Source of the DNA: Cephalotrichum gorgonifer
Lineage: Eukaryota > Ascomycota > Sordariomycetes > Microascales > Microascaceae
Reading direction: 5' to 3'
Length of the DNA stretch: 64,000 nucleotides
NCBI GenBank assembly: GCA_900312665.1
Contig: ONZQ02000003.1
Location: forward strand, 1,654,986 to 1,718,985
Shown here: in pieces, positions 47,534 to 58,466 of the stretch
How positions within the stretch are numbered: the stretch's first letter is position 1
How the letters are laid out: each line of letters begins with the position of its first letter
Program-made: the position numbers and the translations under genes
The notes under the pieces: generated by a model
Told to the model about the DNA's origin: nothing
The model's database searches: none
What the model saw: only the letters and a program-made list of their open reading frames with translations

Positions 47534-50500
47534 TGGGGTCAATGGGGCCCTGTTGCCGAACGCTTCTGTGGAGGAGTCAGGGGGTGTCTCTTCGTGTTCG
47601 TATTAATAGCGGGTTTCTGGATGGATACTAATGGCTGGGGAGCAAGCTACGAGTGCTGGTGCGAGTACATGGTTAGTAGGGAGTTTATGCCCACCAGACG
47701 AGGCGATATCACACAGTTCAAGTACTCGTCCTTGGTGGCTGAGGTTCCACTCCTAATGTCGGTCATATCCTAGCAAGTCACTTTTCCTTGTTTGGAAGAG
47801 CTACCAACACAAGCACTTGTAGAAAGACGAGCTGTCATGCGGGGGAGGAGGGATCACCGGGCGATCATCCTTATCCCCGGGCGACGACAACGTTTACGAG
47901 CATTTGAAGCAGTGCAGAGTGGTCGAACCTGTTATAAGCGCACGAGCACAAGTACAGGCGTCGTAAGTTTGCGGATCTAGGTACAGTACGTGGAGCTGGA
48001 ATGCATGTCTCTGTCTGTCGGGTACAAGGAGCCTCGGAGAGGACGACGAATAGTTAGTACAGAGCACCTTCCCTGCCGAAGAGTACTCATCTTCACAGAA
48101 GCGTGCCCTCGTGGACGGGGAGTGGGAATTAAAAATCGAGGAAGAAAAGCTGGCACACACCTTTTGCGGTGTACCGTATCGTACCTTAGCGGTGAGCGAG
48201 TTCCTCCCAAAGCCACATCATCTCCACAACAGACAAAAGGGGGCAACACCTCCGACCGGGAGCGACGTTGGAGAGGACGGACCACCCTCGCGTCCAAGTG
48301 GTCCCAGGTTAGTCGCCAAGAAAACCCTGGAACGTCCTCTCTCCCCATCCCAAGTCGCATTCAGGGGCTCGCACAGACTTACACCGGGCCCCCTCAGGTC
48401 AAGGCACGGGGGCAGCGCACGGACGCCAGGAGATCGCAACGGTGATGCAGATGTTGGGAAGAACATTGGGCTTATGCGTACCCGAGCGCCCCCCCTTACA
48501 TATTACTAGTGCCGTGTCCTCGCTTACGGCTTTGACGCCGAGAGCCGTGCATCTCTCCCACTCGGGGCCGGGGAATATCTATCTTGCACGTTACGAAGGG
48601 GTCTCTAGTGGCTCGGAAGGGGAAAATTGCCACTTCCGGTCGGTCTGGTTGAGTGTCACCCCGCTGTCTCACTAGTACTTGTCCTCTCCACGGTAACTCG
48701 TAATTCGTGACTCGCCCTGACCTCTCATGCCAGATGTAGGAGCACGCACGATACCCAGTGCTGAAAGATCTCCCCTGCCAAAAAGGGCAAGTCGAAGGGG
48801 GGTCTTTACCTAGCTTTTGTCAGTGGGTATCCTTAAAAACTCTGGATGTAGGTTTTACTCGACTCTGAGATATGAGCATCACATGGAAGCATTCATGTTC
48901 ATCTCAGTACTCAGCAACCCCACGCTCCTCCAAGTACCGAGTTAGTAGGGCAGAAGCCCGCTCCTTGGGTACACGCTTGTACCGCGGTAGTTACACCGGC
49001 GCCCTCCCATGGACAGGTAGTCGTGCTATTGCTGGTAGCGAGGCCTCGTGTTGCGTGGTCGCCGGCATGGACCACCAGAGAGGAAAGGAACGCCCCAACC
49101 CCATTCCAAGTGGAGGAGGGGTAGGAGTACGAACGAGCATGGCTATCCATGTAAGGTTCAAGCATTAAGCGGTGACATCAATCCTCCGAGTACAAGGGGG
49201 GAATCGGGATGTTATCCTCCCCGGGTCAAATCCAGAGCATGATCCATCGCCAAACCCACTCAATTGCTCGGAGGGAGTGATGTTACTTGTGCTCCTCAGC
49301 CTCTCGCCAGTCGAAAGCTTCGCAAATCCTTCCCTATTATGGGATCTAGAAATAATCCCCACCACGTCCTGATCGCCCAAGACCGTTATACCACCTCCCC
49401 ACAAACATTACATCGAGAAGAACAAGCCTTCCTTCACCCCTTTCAACCCCAGTCAATGGGTCTGAGGTCGTCTTGCCCCCCTGCCCCCTTTCGCCACAAG
49501 TATTCCCTTCCCAGGCATCACCGCTGTACGGCGGTGAAACCGTTGCGGTGATCCTCCCGGATTGGCGATCACTTTTGCTTCTGGGATTGGTCTATGGGGG
49601 CACTCCCCCCTTAGAATGCTACGCTACGGATCCATTCGAGTACTCTTTGTAGTTACCGTCCGCTGCTTCCAGCAAGAGCTCACGGTCTGCTTCAGGAAAC
49701 CCCACCCAGGAAAGATTTGGTCCTCCGGCTGGCAGTTGTGATTGCGCGGCTCCCTACTCCTCCGCAGACCGCGCCCTCGGAGTAAGCTACGAAATGAGTA
49801 TTGACCGTTCTATGACGTCCGAGTACTCGTAAGCGAAACAAGACCCAGCGGTGAGCCGCCGTCGAATGAAATCAGGTTCACGACCGGTCTGGGCCCCCTT
49901 GATCACTACTTCGCCACTCCGCTCGGGCGAAAAATGTCCGAACAGCCCCGTGCAGATATGTCAGATATGTCGTCGAAGTCCCTAAGTCAGGCCGAACGTG
50001 CTCGAGGGAAGTAGCCTGGGGGACCGCCAACGGACCGCAACGAGGCAAAATGGCCGGCGACCCAAACTACTCGTATTCGTTATTGGTCTCTGTAGGAGAA
50101 GAGATCAGCTGCGGCACTGGAGCGCCACTATTCGTCTCCAGAAGACCAGGAGGGTAGGCAAACCGGAGAAGAGAGTGCCTTTTATACACCTTTGTTAGAC
50201 CGTAAGCCTCGAATGATGGGCTGTACGTGTACGGATGAGTGACGAACACATCTCTTCGTTGGGATGATGGCCGTATGTTGTGCTCAGTCATCCTCCATCA
50301 ACCCCTACTCTTCGGTAGAACAAAAACGACCGTTTATTTCCATCGACTGAAGCCTCGTTTGGCCCGGCTTTCTCGGCTTCAGGAACGAGGTGGCGCATCT
50401 CAAATGCTCTCCGGACTGCGGTCTTATTCATACCCTCCATGATCCAGTTGCTAGCATGGCCTTGAAAAGAGTGAGACGGTCGTTATCTCTCGCGGGGTGA

Positions 50501-50772
50501 ATGACGCCGGCTTGTATTGCGCCCTATATCCTCATCCACACCCGGTTTCGCCGCTCGACGAGATCCCGGCCCCCCGAAGCCCTTCACTAATGCTCATGAA
50601 GCCCTGAAACACCCAACCCAAGTATCAATTCCCAGATTCAACATTCCAGGAAAGGGAGTCCGCCCACACCCTAAACCGAATAGTGAAATCGCTCTGAACA
50701 CCCCCTCCCCAGGGTCGGAGCCACTTACCCAGGACCAGTAGTCTACATCTCCCATCCGAGCTTCAGCTTTGT

Positions 50773-51420
50773 CTACCAAAGAAGATGGATCGCAACCTGA
50801 ATCCGCCCAACACCGGTTGGATGCCACTGCGGCCGGGTGCCATCATGCCGTAGGATACCCATTGTATCAAAGGAATGCACGAACGCCTCTGCCTTCTTTT
50901 CGGGGTTTCTCGCCTCCTTGGCGATGGCGCCCTGGGCGATCGTATTCTCGAAGTACTCCGAGCTGAAGTACTTGTGAGCTAGGTGGACCTCCGCGGTGAA
51001 TTTGGTGTTCCGTACGAAGTTATTGCCGAACTGGTAGAAATCTTGCCAGATTCTCTAGGAACGGAGTTACCACCGGATGTTAAGAGTCTAGGTTAGAGTG
51101 GTCATACCATGATGGCGACCCGGACATCTGGCCAGATCCCGGGGACAACTTGGATGAGACGTTTATCAGGCTCGACGTGGGCGGCTACGGGCACATCGGT
51201 TGCTACGCTCGTGCCAAGGTTGATAATGACGAGATTGGCGACCTGCGGTCTGTTGCTTGCTGAAATCCCAGGGCTTGGGCTCGTCTTGTTCTAACTAGGT
51301 CAGAATTGCGGGTCTTGACGTACCTCCCAACGCCTCCCGAGCGCGCCGACTTGTGTCAACCGTATAGAGCCACTGGTGGCTCATCCCTTACAGTTTCCCT
51401 AGCAGTCCTTGCCCGAAACA
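50773..51420 (-). pseudogene. Decayed SGNH/GDSL-type esterase gene
   Basis: Minus-strand fragments read in order as a fungal SGNH hydrolase. Near 51401-51399 a TAG interrupts SGKDC*GN, where the family has a tryptophan or tyrosine. MSHQWLYTVDTSRRAREALG (51384-51324) matches the RGMSYQW block. A possible 33-base intron (51323-51291) is followed by EQDEPKPWDFSKQQ. A frameshift near 51250 precedes VANLVIINLGTSVATD, the block III strand where the family has GTND. A 53-base intron (51107-51055, donor GTATGA, acceptor CTAG) leads into 94 open codons (51054-50773) ending with FDTMGILRHD and PQWHPTGVGRIQVAIHL, the block V histidine region. The N-terminal SGNH motif (GDS) was not found. Such enzymes are usually secreted esterases or lipases acting on plant polymers. 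The stop, frameshifts and changed GTND residues make it inactive. Confidence 0.78.
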
Positions 51421-54400
51421 TAGATATCCAGAACCACTGTATGGAATACTCTGTGTCTCCGATGCCCCGTCCAACACCCTAAGCGATCCCAGCGAGCGCT
51501 TCATGCGAGGTAAACATGCTCGTGGAGAGTGTTCCCAATGGACTCAATGTTCCGTGGATATGAAGGCAGCTTGACTAGCTTTTAGCCTGCGGCGATGTAA
51601 AGCGTGCCGATTCGGGCGCCGCATCCCCTGTTTGTTGTCCTCATTTCGAACATGTGAGGAGAGGTTGGGCTAGCTAAATTGATCCTTCTGTCTCAGGGTT
51701 GATGAAGAGGTGCGTCGCGCTGGCTGTGACGTTAGTGAACATCCAGTCTAGCTACCCCTCTGAGGTGGCAGGCGACGAGAGTCCGGCCGATGGAGAGATC
51801 TCCGAACGTGATGACAACCATATCGCCCGTGGATCCAACGTGACACCCAGGTTTCCTGGGAGTCGTCCAAGTGTTCAAGACGCAGTGAAAGACGCCACAA
51901 CCACGGTCCCTCACTACTTCTCTCCGGGAGATTTTCTTCGAATCCCACTGAACTATGTAATGAATTCACCCCCCATAAGCATCACTCTAGTGGCGGTACA
52001 GAGCAATCTGAGGCTATAGACGACGGAGGGAAGTCACATTTTGGAGGGAGAGACGGCGATTTTCTGTAACGAGAGGCCAGTGTGAGGATGGAGAGTGGCT
52101 GATTCCAGGAGACACACGGCTTTAAAGGGCGTAGTCAGGACCTAAATCCACTTGAGGTCTTCGCAACAAGAGCAGAAGTCGTATCATTCGTGTATAAGAA
52201 GGGGACAGACACCTTCAGTAACGTCGCGGGAACTGGGGGAATGGAGAAAACGATCCCCCCGAGGTTGGAAGAAAGGGTATCCCGTTTCCGGCCAAAATTA
52301 GATTGTATATCAGTCCAGTCCGGATAATCAGGCGTCCTTGAATTTCGGTTCGGGGGAGATTATAGGGACCTGAGAAACTACCGTCCGAGAAGTTCCGCGT
52401 TAGGTGCTTGCGATGGAAGTCGAGAGGAACTGTTCTCCGCTTGGATCCGGAGATCGATGAGGCGACGAGTAGATCCCGCACCTTCGGTGGCCTGTTTTAT
52501 TGGGGTATACGCTATCTCCTCGGCGGACAAAGGGGAAGTCATTGAAAAACCGGCCAGTCTCCTGCCTTGGCGGTTCGACGGCTCAAAGGGTTAGGATTTT
52601 AGTGAGAGGTGTACCGTGGATAAAAACGTAGCTGAGTTCATCCAAGAAACTGGTGTGCCTCTGAGGGCTGCGGTGCATGGGACCTGGAGGGGCACATGGT
52701 GTGACAGAGATACTCCCAAGGTTGCATCCTTCGCCCGGGCTGGGTCTGGTGGTAACATATTCACGCTAGAGTGCGCAGAACCGGACCCGGAGGACATAAT
52801 GGAGCACGGAGGCGCTGCAACGGTATGACGCGTTCGCATTCCCAAAGGCCGTGGTGGCAGGGGCTCGGTGCAGGGTCCAGATCATATGGCGTCCAGAGAA
52901 GGCAGCTCGTTGACAGTGCTCCTGTGATCCGACTAGTCGGGGCGGCGGAGGACGACCGAGAGCGCTCTGCAACCCCACCAGGTCCGAGTCGGGTAACGTC
53001 TCCGGAGATGATGGAGGAGGGATGTTCGCCAAGGCGGGAGGCAGGAGTCGAGTAGCGGGGCTTGGCCCTTCGGGCGTTGAAAGGGTAGGATGATAGGGTC
53101 TCGAAGACGCCAATGAATAATAGAGAGATGAGTATATCCGTAACCGTGTATATAAGTATCTATTGCTCGTGCACGTGGTCCAGTTTTCCCGCTAGTTGGT
53201 AGGTCCTAATAGGATGGAATGTCCGTAAGAGGATCGGGGTGCCGTCTACCAGCGGAGAGGTACGGTAATACTTACCCCGGTCTTCATTGGGTCGTCTGCC
53301 CTATGCTGGGCTGCATATCATCGACTGGTCCCGACGGACTTGCAGAAAGGTTGTTTCCATCCATCTTGCCTGAAGACCAGAGTGGGGTGCATCTGGGCGG
53401 GAGCACGGAATGTGCAATCGGGATCCGCCGGCCTAACGCTAATGTAGTTGGTGCGGGATGGAGATGGTGTGGTGGCTCCTTCCGTTGCTTATGTTTATCC
53501 CGCTGAGCCGAGGTGCTATTCGATAGACTCGCACCATTCCGCCGTCTCTCGCCGGAGTTGTGGGAACTTATGTACTACGCCTTTCCCGGATCATCATCTC
53601 CGATGTCTCAGATGGAAATGGAAGGCGCAGGAGAAGCGGCACTCTTCGCGTTCTCGTACGACGAATGTGGGAAACCATGGGCGCTTGGGTAGCTTGCACT
53701 TGCCCTCGAGATTTGGTTGGTCCTGCCGTCTCTATCAGGAGTGTACTTGTACTCGTAAAAGTAGAGCACACAAGCATCCTTTCTAGGTGTGTGATCACCA
53801 GTAGTACCCGTACTTGTATGGGACCAAGCGGCACTCCGTTGCACCTTCCCCTCACGCCGATATCAATCTGGGCGACCGGGATCCTGGTCATCTGCTCCCT
53901 TCAAAGTGACTGTACTCAGTCCAAGCGTGTGTGCTTCTATAGACTCCCTTCCCTAGTAAAACCACTTGTGTCCCTCAAGCCCAGGCTAGTTAGCTCATAT
54001 CACATATTTCCTCGTTCTTCAAGGGGTAACAAAAAGCGGGATAAAAGAAATTTGTCTCTGAGAGCCCTCATTTTCGGTCGTAAGAGATTTCCCAGGATTG
54101 GAAGCAAGGGTGAAAGCTGGTGTTTCTTTAGAGATTACTTTAACTCGTCGGAGGTGAGGATTAGCGGCCCTCATGCTACCCCCCACTCCCCCGCTTCCAG
54201 CAAATTCCCCTCTCAAGGAAGCTGGACACCATCATCACATCGAATCTGAGAGCATCACGGGATATGTGGTTCCATCATGGGCAAGCAATGGTGTGCTCCA
54301 CAGACCCGAGGCTCTTAACATGTCACAGCAATCCCCATAACACGCCCACCCATATTAATGCTAGCCCGGCGAGTTCCAGGACGACCGTCTTGGAAGGGTG

Positions 54401-54641
54401 ATATGGATCAACGGAAAGCTAATATATCGAGAGTGGTTACAAACGGAGGGAGGGCCACTCTCCTATCGGGTCGCACATACCATGACGGACTCGGTGTTCC
54501 CGCTTATGACCCCTCCTTCATACAAGACAATGTACTTACACGCAGAAACCTGCAGCTAACAGACAGACATCTTTCGGGTCGTCTGGGTCCTGTCTCATCT
54601 TGGGCATTCTCGGCTTATCATTGGCACACCCGCCTTCGATC

Positions 54642-54668
54642 CCACCACCACCACCACCACCACCACCA
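54642..54668. repeat. (CAC)9 microsatellite
   Basis: Nine CAC/ACC units in intergenic DNA. It produces a poly-histidine string in one meaningless frame. Confidence 0.9.
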
Positions 54669-55239
54669 TCATTGTCTTCTAGCGCCCTGATGCGGGAAGC
54701 TGGAAGACGACCTCGAGAGTCTGTGTAAGTAGTGTCCGAACAGGAGCACCGTACTTCCCCTCCAAACGTTGTGCTGAGAGGGAAGACAACCTGTGTCCAC
54801 CCAAATCGCCCCCTGGTACCACATTGTTCCTCGACAGACGGGTGAGGTTTTTTTTCTCCTCTCTATTCCTTGAATTTATCAGATAGATCTGTCATTTGAG
54901 CCACCCGAGGTGAGCTCTGAGCCGGGAAAGTTTAGGAAACCCCAGTTTCCCTTGGCCCAGCCTTTGCTCTGGCTGATCCGGAGGGACGGGATTTTATTAA
55001 CGCGACACCAGCCAGGGTGAGTCGGTGTTGTTGACATTATCGCCCATTTCCTCACCGCGAGATTTCTCGAGGTCAGGGTGGGACTGGGAGAAGCACGACA
55101 GTGGGCGGGTTCCTGGTATCACCAGGATACCGGATACCAAGGCGTTCCCCATTCCGACCTTCCACCCTCCGTATACCTCTTTGTCCCCTTCTCCCCCCGG
55201 TCTCATCAGCTGAGTTTTGGGCCTGGGGTCTCTCTTATT

Positions 55240-55266
55240 CCCTCAATCCCCTCAATCCCCTCAATC
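55240..55266. repeat. Nine-base tandem repeat, three copies
   Basis: CCCTCAATC repeated three times without mismatch. Confidence 0.95.
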
Positions 55267-56114
55267 TTGTTCGGGCGCCCGCTCCTTCCCCTAGCAGCAT
55301 AGCGCGCTCGTGTACTTTCCTAATTCTCGACGACACGGGACTAGGCATGCTAAGAGCCGACTTCGACACACCGAGCAGCCAAACGAGTAAAATAAAGAAA
55401 AGGGTAAAGAGAGTGGGAAGGCAGCCAACAGCTGGTCGCAACAAACTAGAATTCTAGTTCAAGCGGAAGACATTTGAGAGCGCGACCGCATACAGAATAC
55501 AGTGTCGAGTAAGAAAAAGGGGACGCGGGAAATCCACGAGAGTTGAGCTCGACCTACGAAAACGTCGACCGAAATCTTCCACCTCCAATTCCCCCGCGAC
55601 TCTACCCCTGTCAGGCATTCGCTCCTCCGAGCTTCAAGCCCAATGCGATAACCTGCACCATCTCCTCGATACCATGACGCCCTGCGTGTACCATTCGCCG
55701 AGAGAGAGGCCATCACAACCACCATTCAATTCCTATCGACCGCTCATGTCATTCGTCGCCGTCTTCGAGCCCGACGCTGTCGCCATACCCGATCTGAGAG
55801 CACCCCGTACCTCGCTCATTCCGGTCCCACGCTAGCACTTCGGGGTCTCAGCTCCATAATCGAAGTCGCCGAACCCCCGACTACTCCTTCCGCCGGCCGT
55901 ACAAATCAATTCCCACAAGCTCCCCGTTTTCCGGCCCCCCGACGCGACGCTACATATCTCTCCGCCTCCCGAAGAAGCTCTCCACGTCCTCAACGACTGA
56001 GAGACCGGCATCCCGCCCGCCCGGGTGCGAGCGGCCTGTGCTTCCACCTCGGCCCCAGGCATCTCGCCAGTCGCGCGCCGCCACGCCTCTTGCTGCTCAG
56101 CTCGGCAGCCCACA

Positions 56115-56651
56115 ATGCCCAGCTCCTCGGCGCAAGGAGTGCCCGACTCTCAATTAGGCTTGACAGCGGAGGAGGTCCAGCTGCTACGCCAGGGACAGGC
56201 CGCTCTCGGCAACGGCTCGAGCTCCTCCCGTGCCGCCAGCAGGGCCTCCAGCCAGGGCGTGCTCTTACTAGACAGCTCGTCGCTGGCCCAACTATCCCGC
56301 TACTTCGACAGCCTGATGACCCAGGTGCAGAGGCGGATCGAATACCTAAGCGAACAGAGCACGATGTTCACCGAGGCTCAGTACAACCGTGCAGACGAAC
56401 TGATCGATGCTGCCGACGCCGAGATTGCCCGGTTCCACGATATACTACGGCAACTTGATGAGCTTGAAGAGGACTTTGACCGGATCAGCAATATAAGGGA
56501 AATTGTGCGAGGGTATCGAGCGAGGGTCGAAGCCATGGAACGAGATCTCGAGAGTAGCGGAGGGTCGAGCAGTCGGCGGAACCACGAACATCACCACCGC
56601 CACTCGTCATCGTCACATAAACATTCTAGTTCGAAGAAACATAAACACTAA
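56115..56651 (+). CDS. CNL1: BLOC-1 complex subunit CNL1-like protein
   Basis: Single-exon gene of 178 residues. After a short polar start, LGLTAEEVQLLRQGQAAL and GVLLLDSSSLAQLSRYFDSL are followed by a predicted coiled coil to about residue 150 (RRIEYLSEQSTMF, ADAEIARFHDILRQLDELEE, FDRISNIREIVRGYRARVEA). This pattern matches fungal CNL1 (yeast YDR357C), a small coiled-coil subunit of BLOC-1, which works in endosomal maturation and sorting. The C-terminus (about 158-178) is an unusual Ser/His/Lys-rich tail (HEHHHRHSSSSHKHSSSKKH) that I do not recall from the family. The ATG at 56115 fits the usual CNL1 start; frame upstream is open but lacks a family match. Confidence 0.82.
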   Translation: MPSSSAQGVPDSQLGLTAEEVQLLRQGQAALGNGSSSSRAASRASSQGVLLLDSSSLAQLSRYFDSLMTQVQRRIEYLSEQSTMFTEAQYNRADELIDAADAEIARFHDILRQLDELEEDFDRISNIREIVRGYRARVEAMERDLESSGGSSSRRNHEHHHRHSSSSHKHSSSKKHKH

Positions 56652-58046
56652 TCGAGCCCCGGCGCCGCTAGTGGTTACGCTGCCACTACTATTACATCAA
56701 CGCCAGTCGTGGTAGTCGGTCCGGCTAGTACGACGGTTGATCCCCCTAGGAGCAATCTGGATAGCAGCACTAATGTCCAGGCTTCTCCCTTGGTGACCCT
56801 AGTCGGCAACATTGGCGCGGGAGCGACAGCACCGTTTGCGCTTTCGACGGCCTGGTCGTTCATTTTGCTCTGTACCAACACATGCTTACACGCAGCAAGC
56901 ATATTGAGGACCACTCATTCTCCCCCTCCTCTCTGATAGCCCCTCCTTCACGACACGATGTTCATGTATCTCCCCAAACTAGGGGTTTGTTTTATTCTCT
57001 TCTTCTTTGTCCTTTGTTCATGTTGTTCGGTCGGCGGTATATCTTGCGTTTCAAAAAAAAGATCGATGAGCCTCGCGGCTAGGCAAGATGGAAATTTGCC
57101 TCACGGCTCGGCTGGTATCTTGTCATTTTACATTCTTGTCACTTTTATACTCTTCTTGTCAGTACTATTGGAGCGGCTGTTTTATATTCGCCCCCCCTTT
57201 TCACTGGTGGCACTACGGATTGTCTTTTTTTGCTGTTTGTGTGTTGATGATGGCGTTGGAGGCCTGATGAAGTCGTCACGTTTCCCACGCCGTTAGCTGG
57301 TGGGCTCTCTAAACCCGCCTAGACTGATGATCAACGCGGCTTGTTCGTTTCTTTTTTAAAGTTCCTATTTATGTTTGGCTACTTTATTACGAAAAGGAAA
57401 CTCGACTTCTCTTCTTTTTTATGTTTTGGTTCTTAAGAATGGATACCACGTCTCACGGCGGCGGCAGAAAGGTACGGCGGCTATGTCTATTTCACGAGGA
57501 GCAGCGGACAGACGGGCAGTTGGTTCGCATCATGATTAGCCTTGGGTCCGAGGCAGTTTCAAATGCTAAGAGCTTTTGATCCGAGTGGCTTGGCTGTTCT
57601 TTAAATCCCCTGTGCTGATACGACCCTGATCTGGAGGTATATTGGATGATGGCGATGGTGGAAAGGTGGGAATGGTTCGGAGCATGTGTTGTGAACTTAC
57701 ATCTGTATCAGCCTCTTGGGCAATGGCAAGGCGAATAGGGGTCAGCACTACGACGTTTTCACAGTGGTTCAAACTTGGCTCAAGGCCCATATCAGATCAG
57801 AAGAAATCTTGTTCGCATTATTCGCCTTACCTCTCTATTGCCTGATAACTAACTCCCACCCAAAATCGGCGTTTCCCTCTCTCATATGGTCTCACCCCAG
57901 AAAAGGGAAGCTTGTGCCCCCCGGTTGGCTTCGGCTCCAAATCCCCCCTTCCTCCCCTACCATTATCTTTCGCTTCCTTCGTCTCCAAATACCCCTTTCT
58001 CCCTGCCATACCACCAAACTTCCCCGGGGTTAATGGTTGAAGATGC
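56652..58046. other. Intergenic between CNL1 and a small hypothetical gene
   Basis: T-rich from about 56960 to 57420, consistent with 3' UTR-like DNA, with no motif in any frame. The frame at 56958-57296 encodes a hydrophobic string but has poor coding character and overlaps T-rich DNA. No gene is supported. Confidence 0.45.
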
Positions 58047-58466
58047 TTAGGACGAAGTCGCCTGTCCCCCGTGCTCCTTCGAAACCCCTTTCGAAGCCCG
58101 TCTCCGGCTCGGAGTCAGTCCGGCGTTGGTCGTTTGTCCCCCATCCAAAGCCTTCTCGGCCTCGGAATCCTCTTCATCGTCCGTAGGGGGACCCATGTTC
58201 GAAACCTGCAACTTCTCCATGTTCACCACAATCTCCGTGAGAAGATTAATCTTCCTCTCCATCCCCTTCAGGACAGGGACCAAGCCGTGCAGGAGCTGAT
58301 AAGCCCTCCTCATCCCCGCCACGAGCTCGTCCCACTCCTTGTCCTCTTCCTCGCAGCGGCAGTCGTCACCGCATTCGCCGTCGTCATCGCCCCCCTCGAG
58401 GCTCGCGTACTTGTCTCTGCGCAGAGATCGGCGGACGCCGGAGAACTTGGCGCGGATACCACTCAT
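58047..58466 (-). CDS. Small hypothetical protein with acidic and coiled segments
   Basis: Single-exon frame of 139 residues starting at an ATG at 58466; one further codon upstream in frame is GTG. The product has a basic start (MSGIRAKFSGVRRSLRRDKY), an acidic cysteine-containing stretch (DDDGECGDDCRCEEEDKEWD), and a helical amphipathic middle (ELVAGMRRAYQLLHGLVPVL, MERKINLLTEIVVNMEKLQ). An acidic patch and a basic tail follow (PSRRRASKGVSK). No signal peptide or membrane segment. The segment order looks like a real protein, but I recognise no family. It stands alone, with CNL1 1.4 kb to the left. Confidence 0.5.
   Translation of the reverse strand: MSGIRAKFSGVRRSLRRDKYASLEGGDDDGECGDDCRCEEEDKEWDELVAGMRRAYQLLHGLVPVLKGMERKINLLTEIVVNMEKLQVSNMGPPTDDEEDSEAEKALDGGQTTNAGLTPSRRRASKGVSKEHGGQATSS

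Larger units (their letters stand above)
42300..47730. repeat. Cluster of dispersed TACTCGTA / ACGAGTAC short words
   Basis: Short related words (TACTCGTA, GTACGAGTAC, GAGTACTC, CTTGTATACAAG) recur many times. Examples: 42907-42918, 42937-42950, 43097-43110, 45017-45040, 45067-45085, 45503-45513, 45576-45590, 46620-46632, 46713-46732 and 47720-47730. They stand alone or in pairs, not as a regular array. Copies also occur more thinly elsewhere (for example 4105, 35450, 41285, 49825, 53740, 62510). Confidence 0.6.
38742..50772. other. Gene-poor region; no intact gene recognised
   Basis: About 12 kb without a supported gene. The left end (38742-39100) is the promoter of the zinc-finger gene. 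Open frames are short, overlap on opposite strands and lack motifs. The region holds a 13-base C run, an 82-base gap, and many short TACTCGTA/ACGAGTAC words, densest at about 42.3-47.7 kb. The DNA is not AT-rich, so it does not look like a heavily RIP-mutated repeat block. It may contain decayed genes too diverged to recognise, as the identified pseudogene next to it does. Confidence 0.5.
51421..56114. other. Gene-poor region continued, with short repeats
   Basis: It starts upstream of the SGNH pseudogene; its N-terminal part may lie at 51421-52000, but I could not read it. A CAC trinucleotide run and a 9-base tandem repeat occur at the right. A 53-codon ATG frame at about 55673-55834 lies upstream of CNL1 and may be leader sequence or chance. 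No intact gene is supported. Confidence 0.5.

Noticed and set aside
47084..47631. Open frames crossing the run of N
   Set aside because: The unknown bases are treated as coding; the flanks have no motif.
42300..47730. CRISPR-like array
   Set aside because: Repeated words are too short (8-14 bases), irregularly spaced and without uniform spacers, and the genome is eukaryotic.
51699..52019. Plus-strand frame of 106 codons
   Set aside because: It lies opposite what may be the lost N-terminal part of the SGNH pseudogene and shows no domain.
53219..53786. Possible second pseudogene on the plus strand
   Set aside because: Some peptide-like stretches (PYAGLHIIDWSRRT) occur, but I could not match them to a family or follow them through splice sites.
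54601..54690. Poly-histidine protein (HHHHHHHHHH)
   Set aside because: It is one frame of a CAC microsatellite in non-coding DNA.
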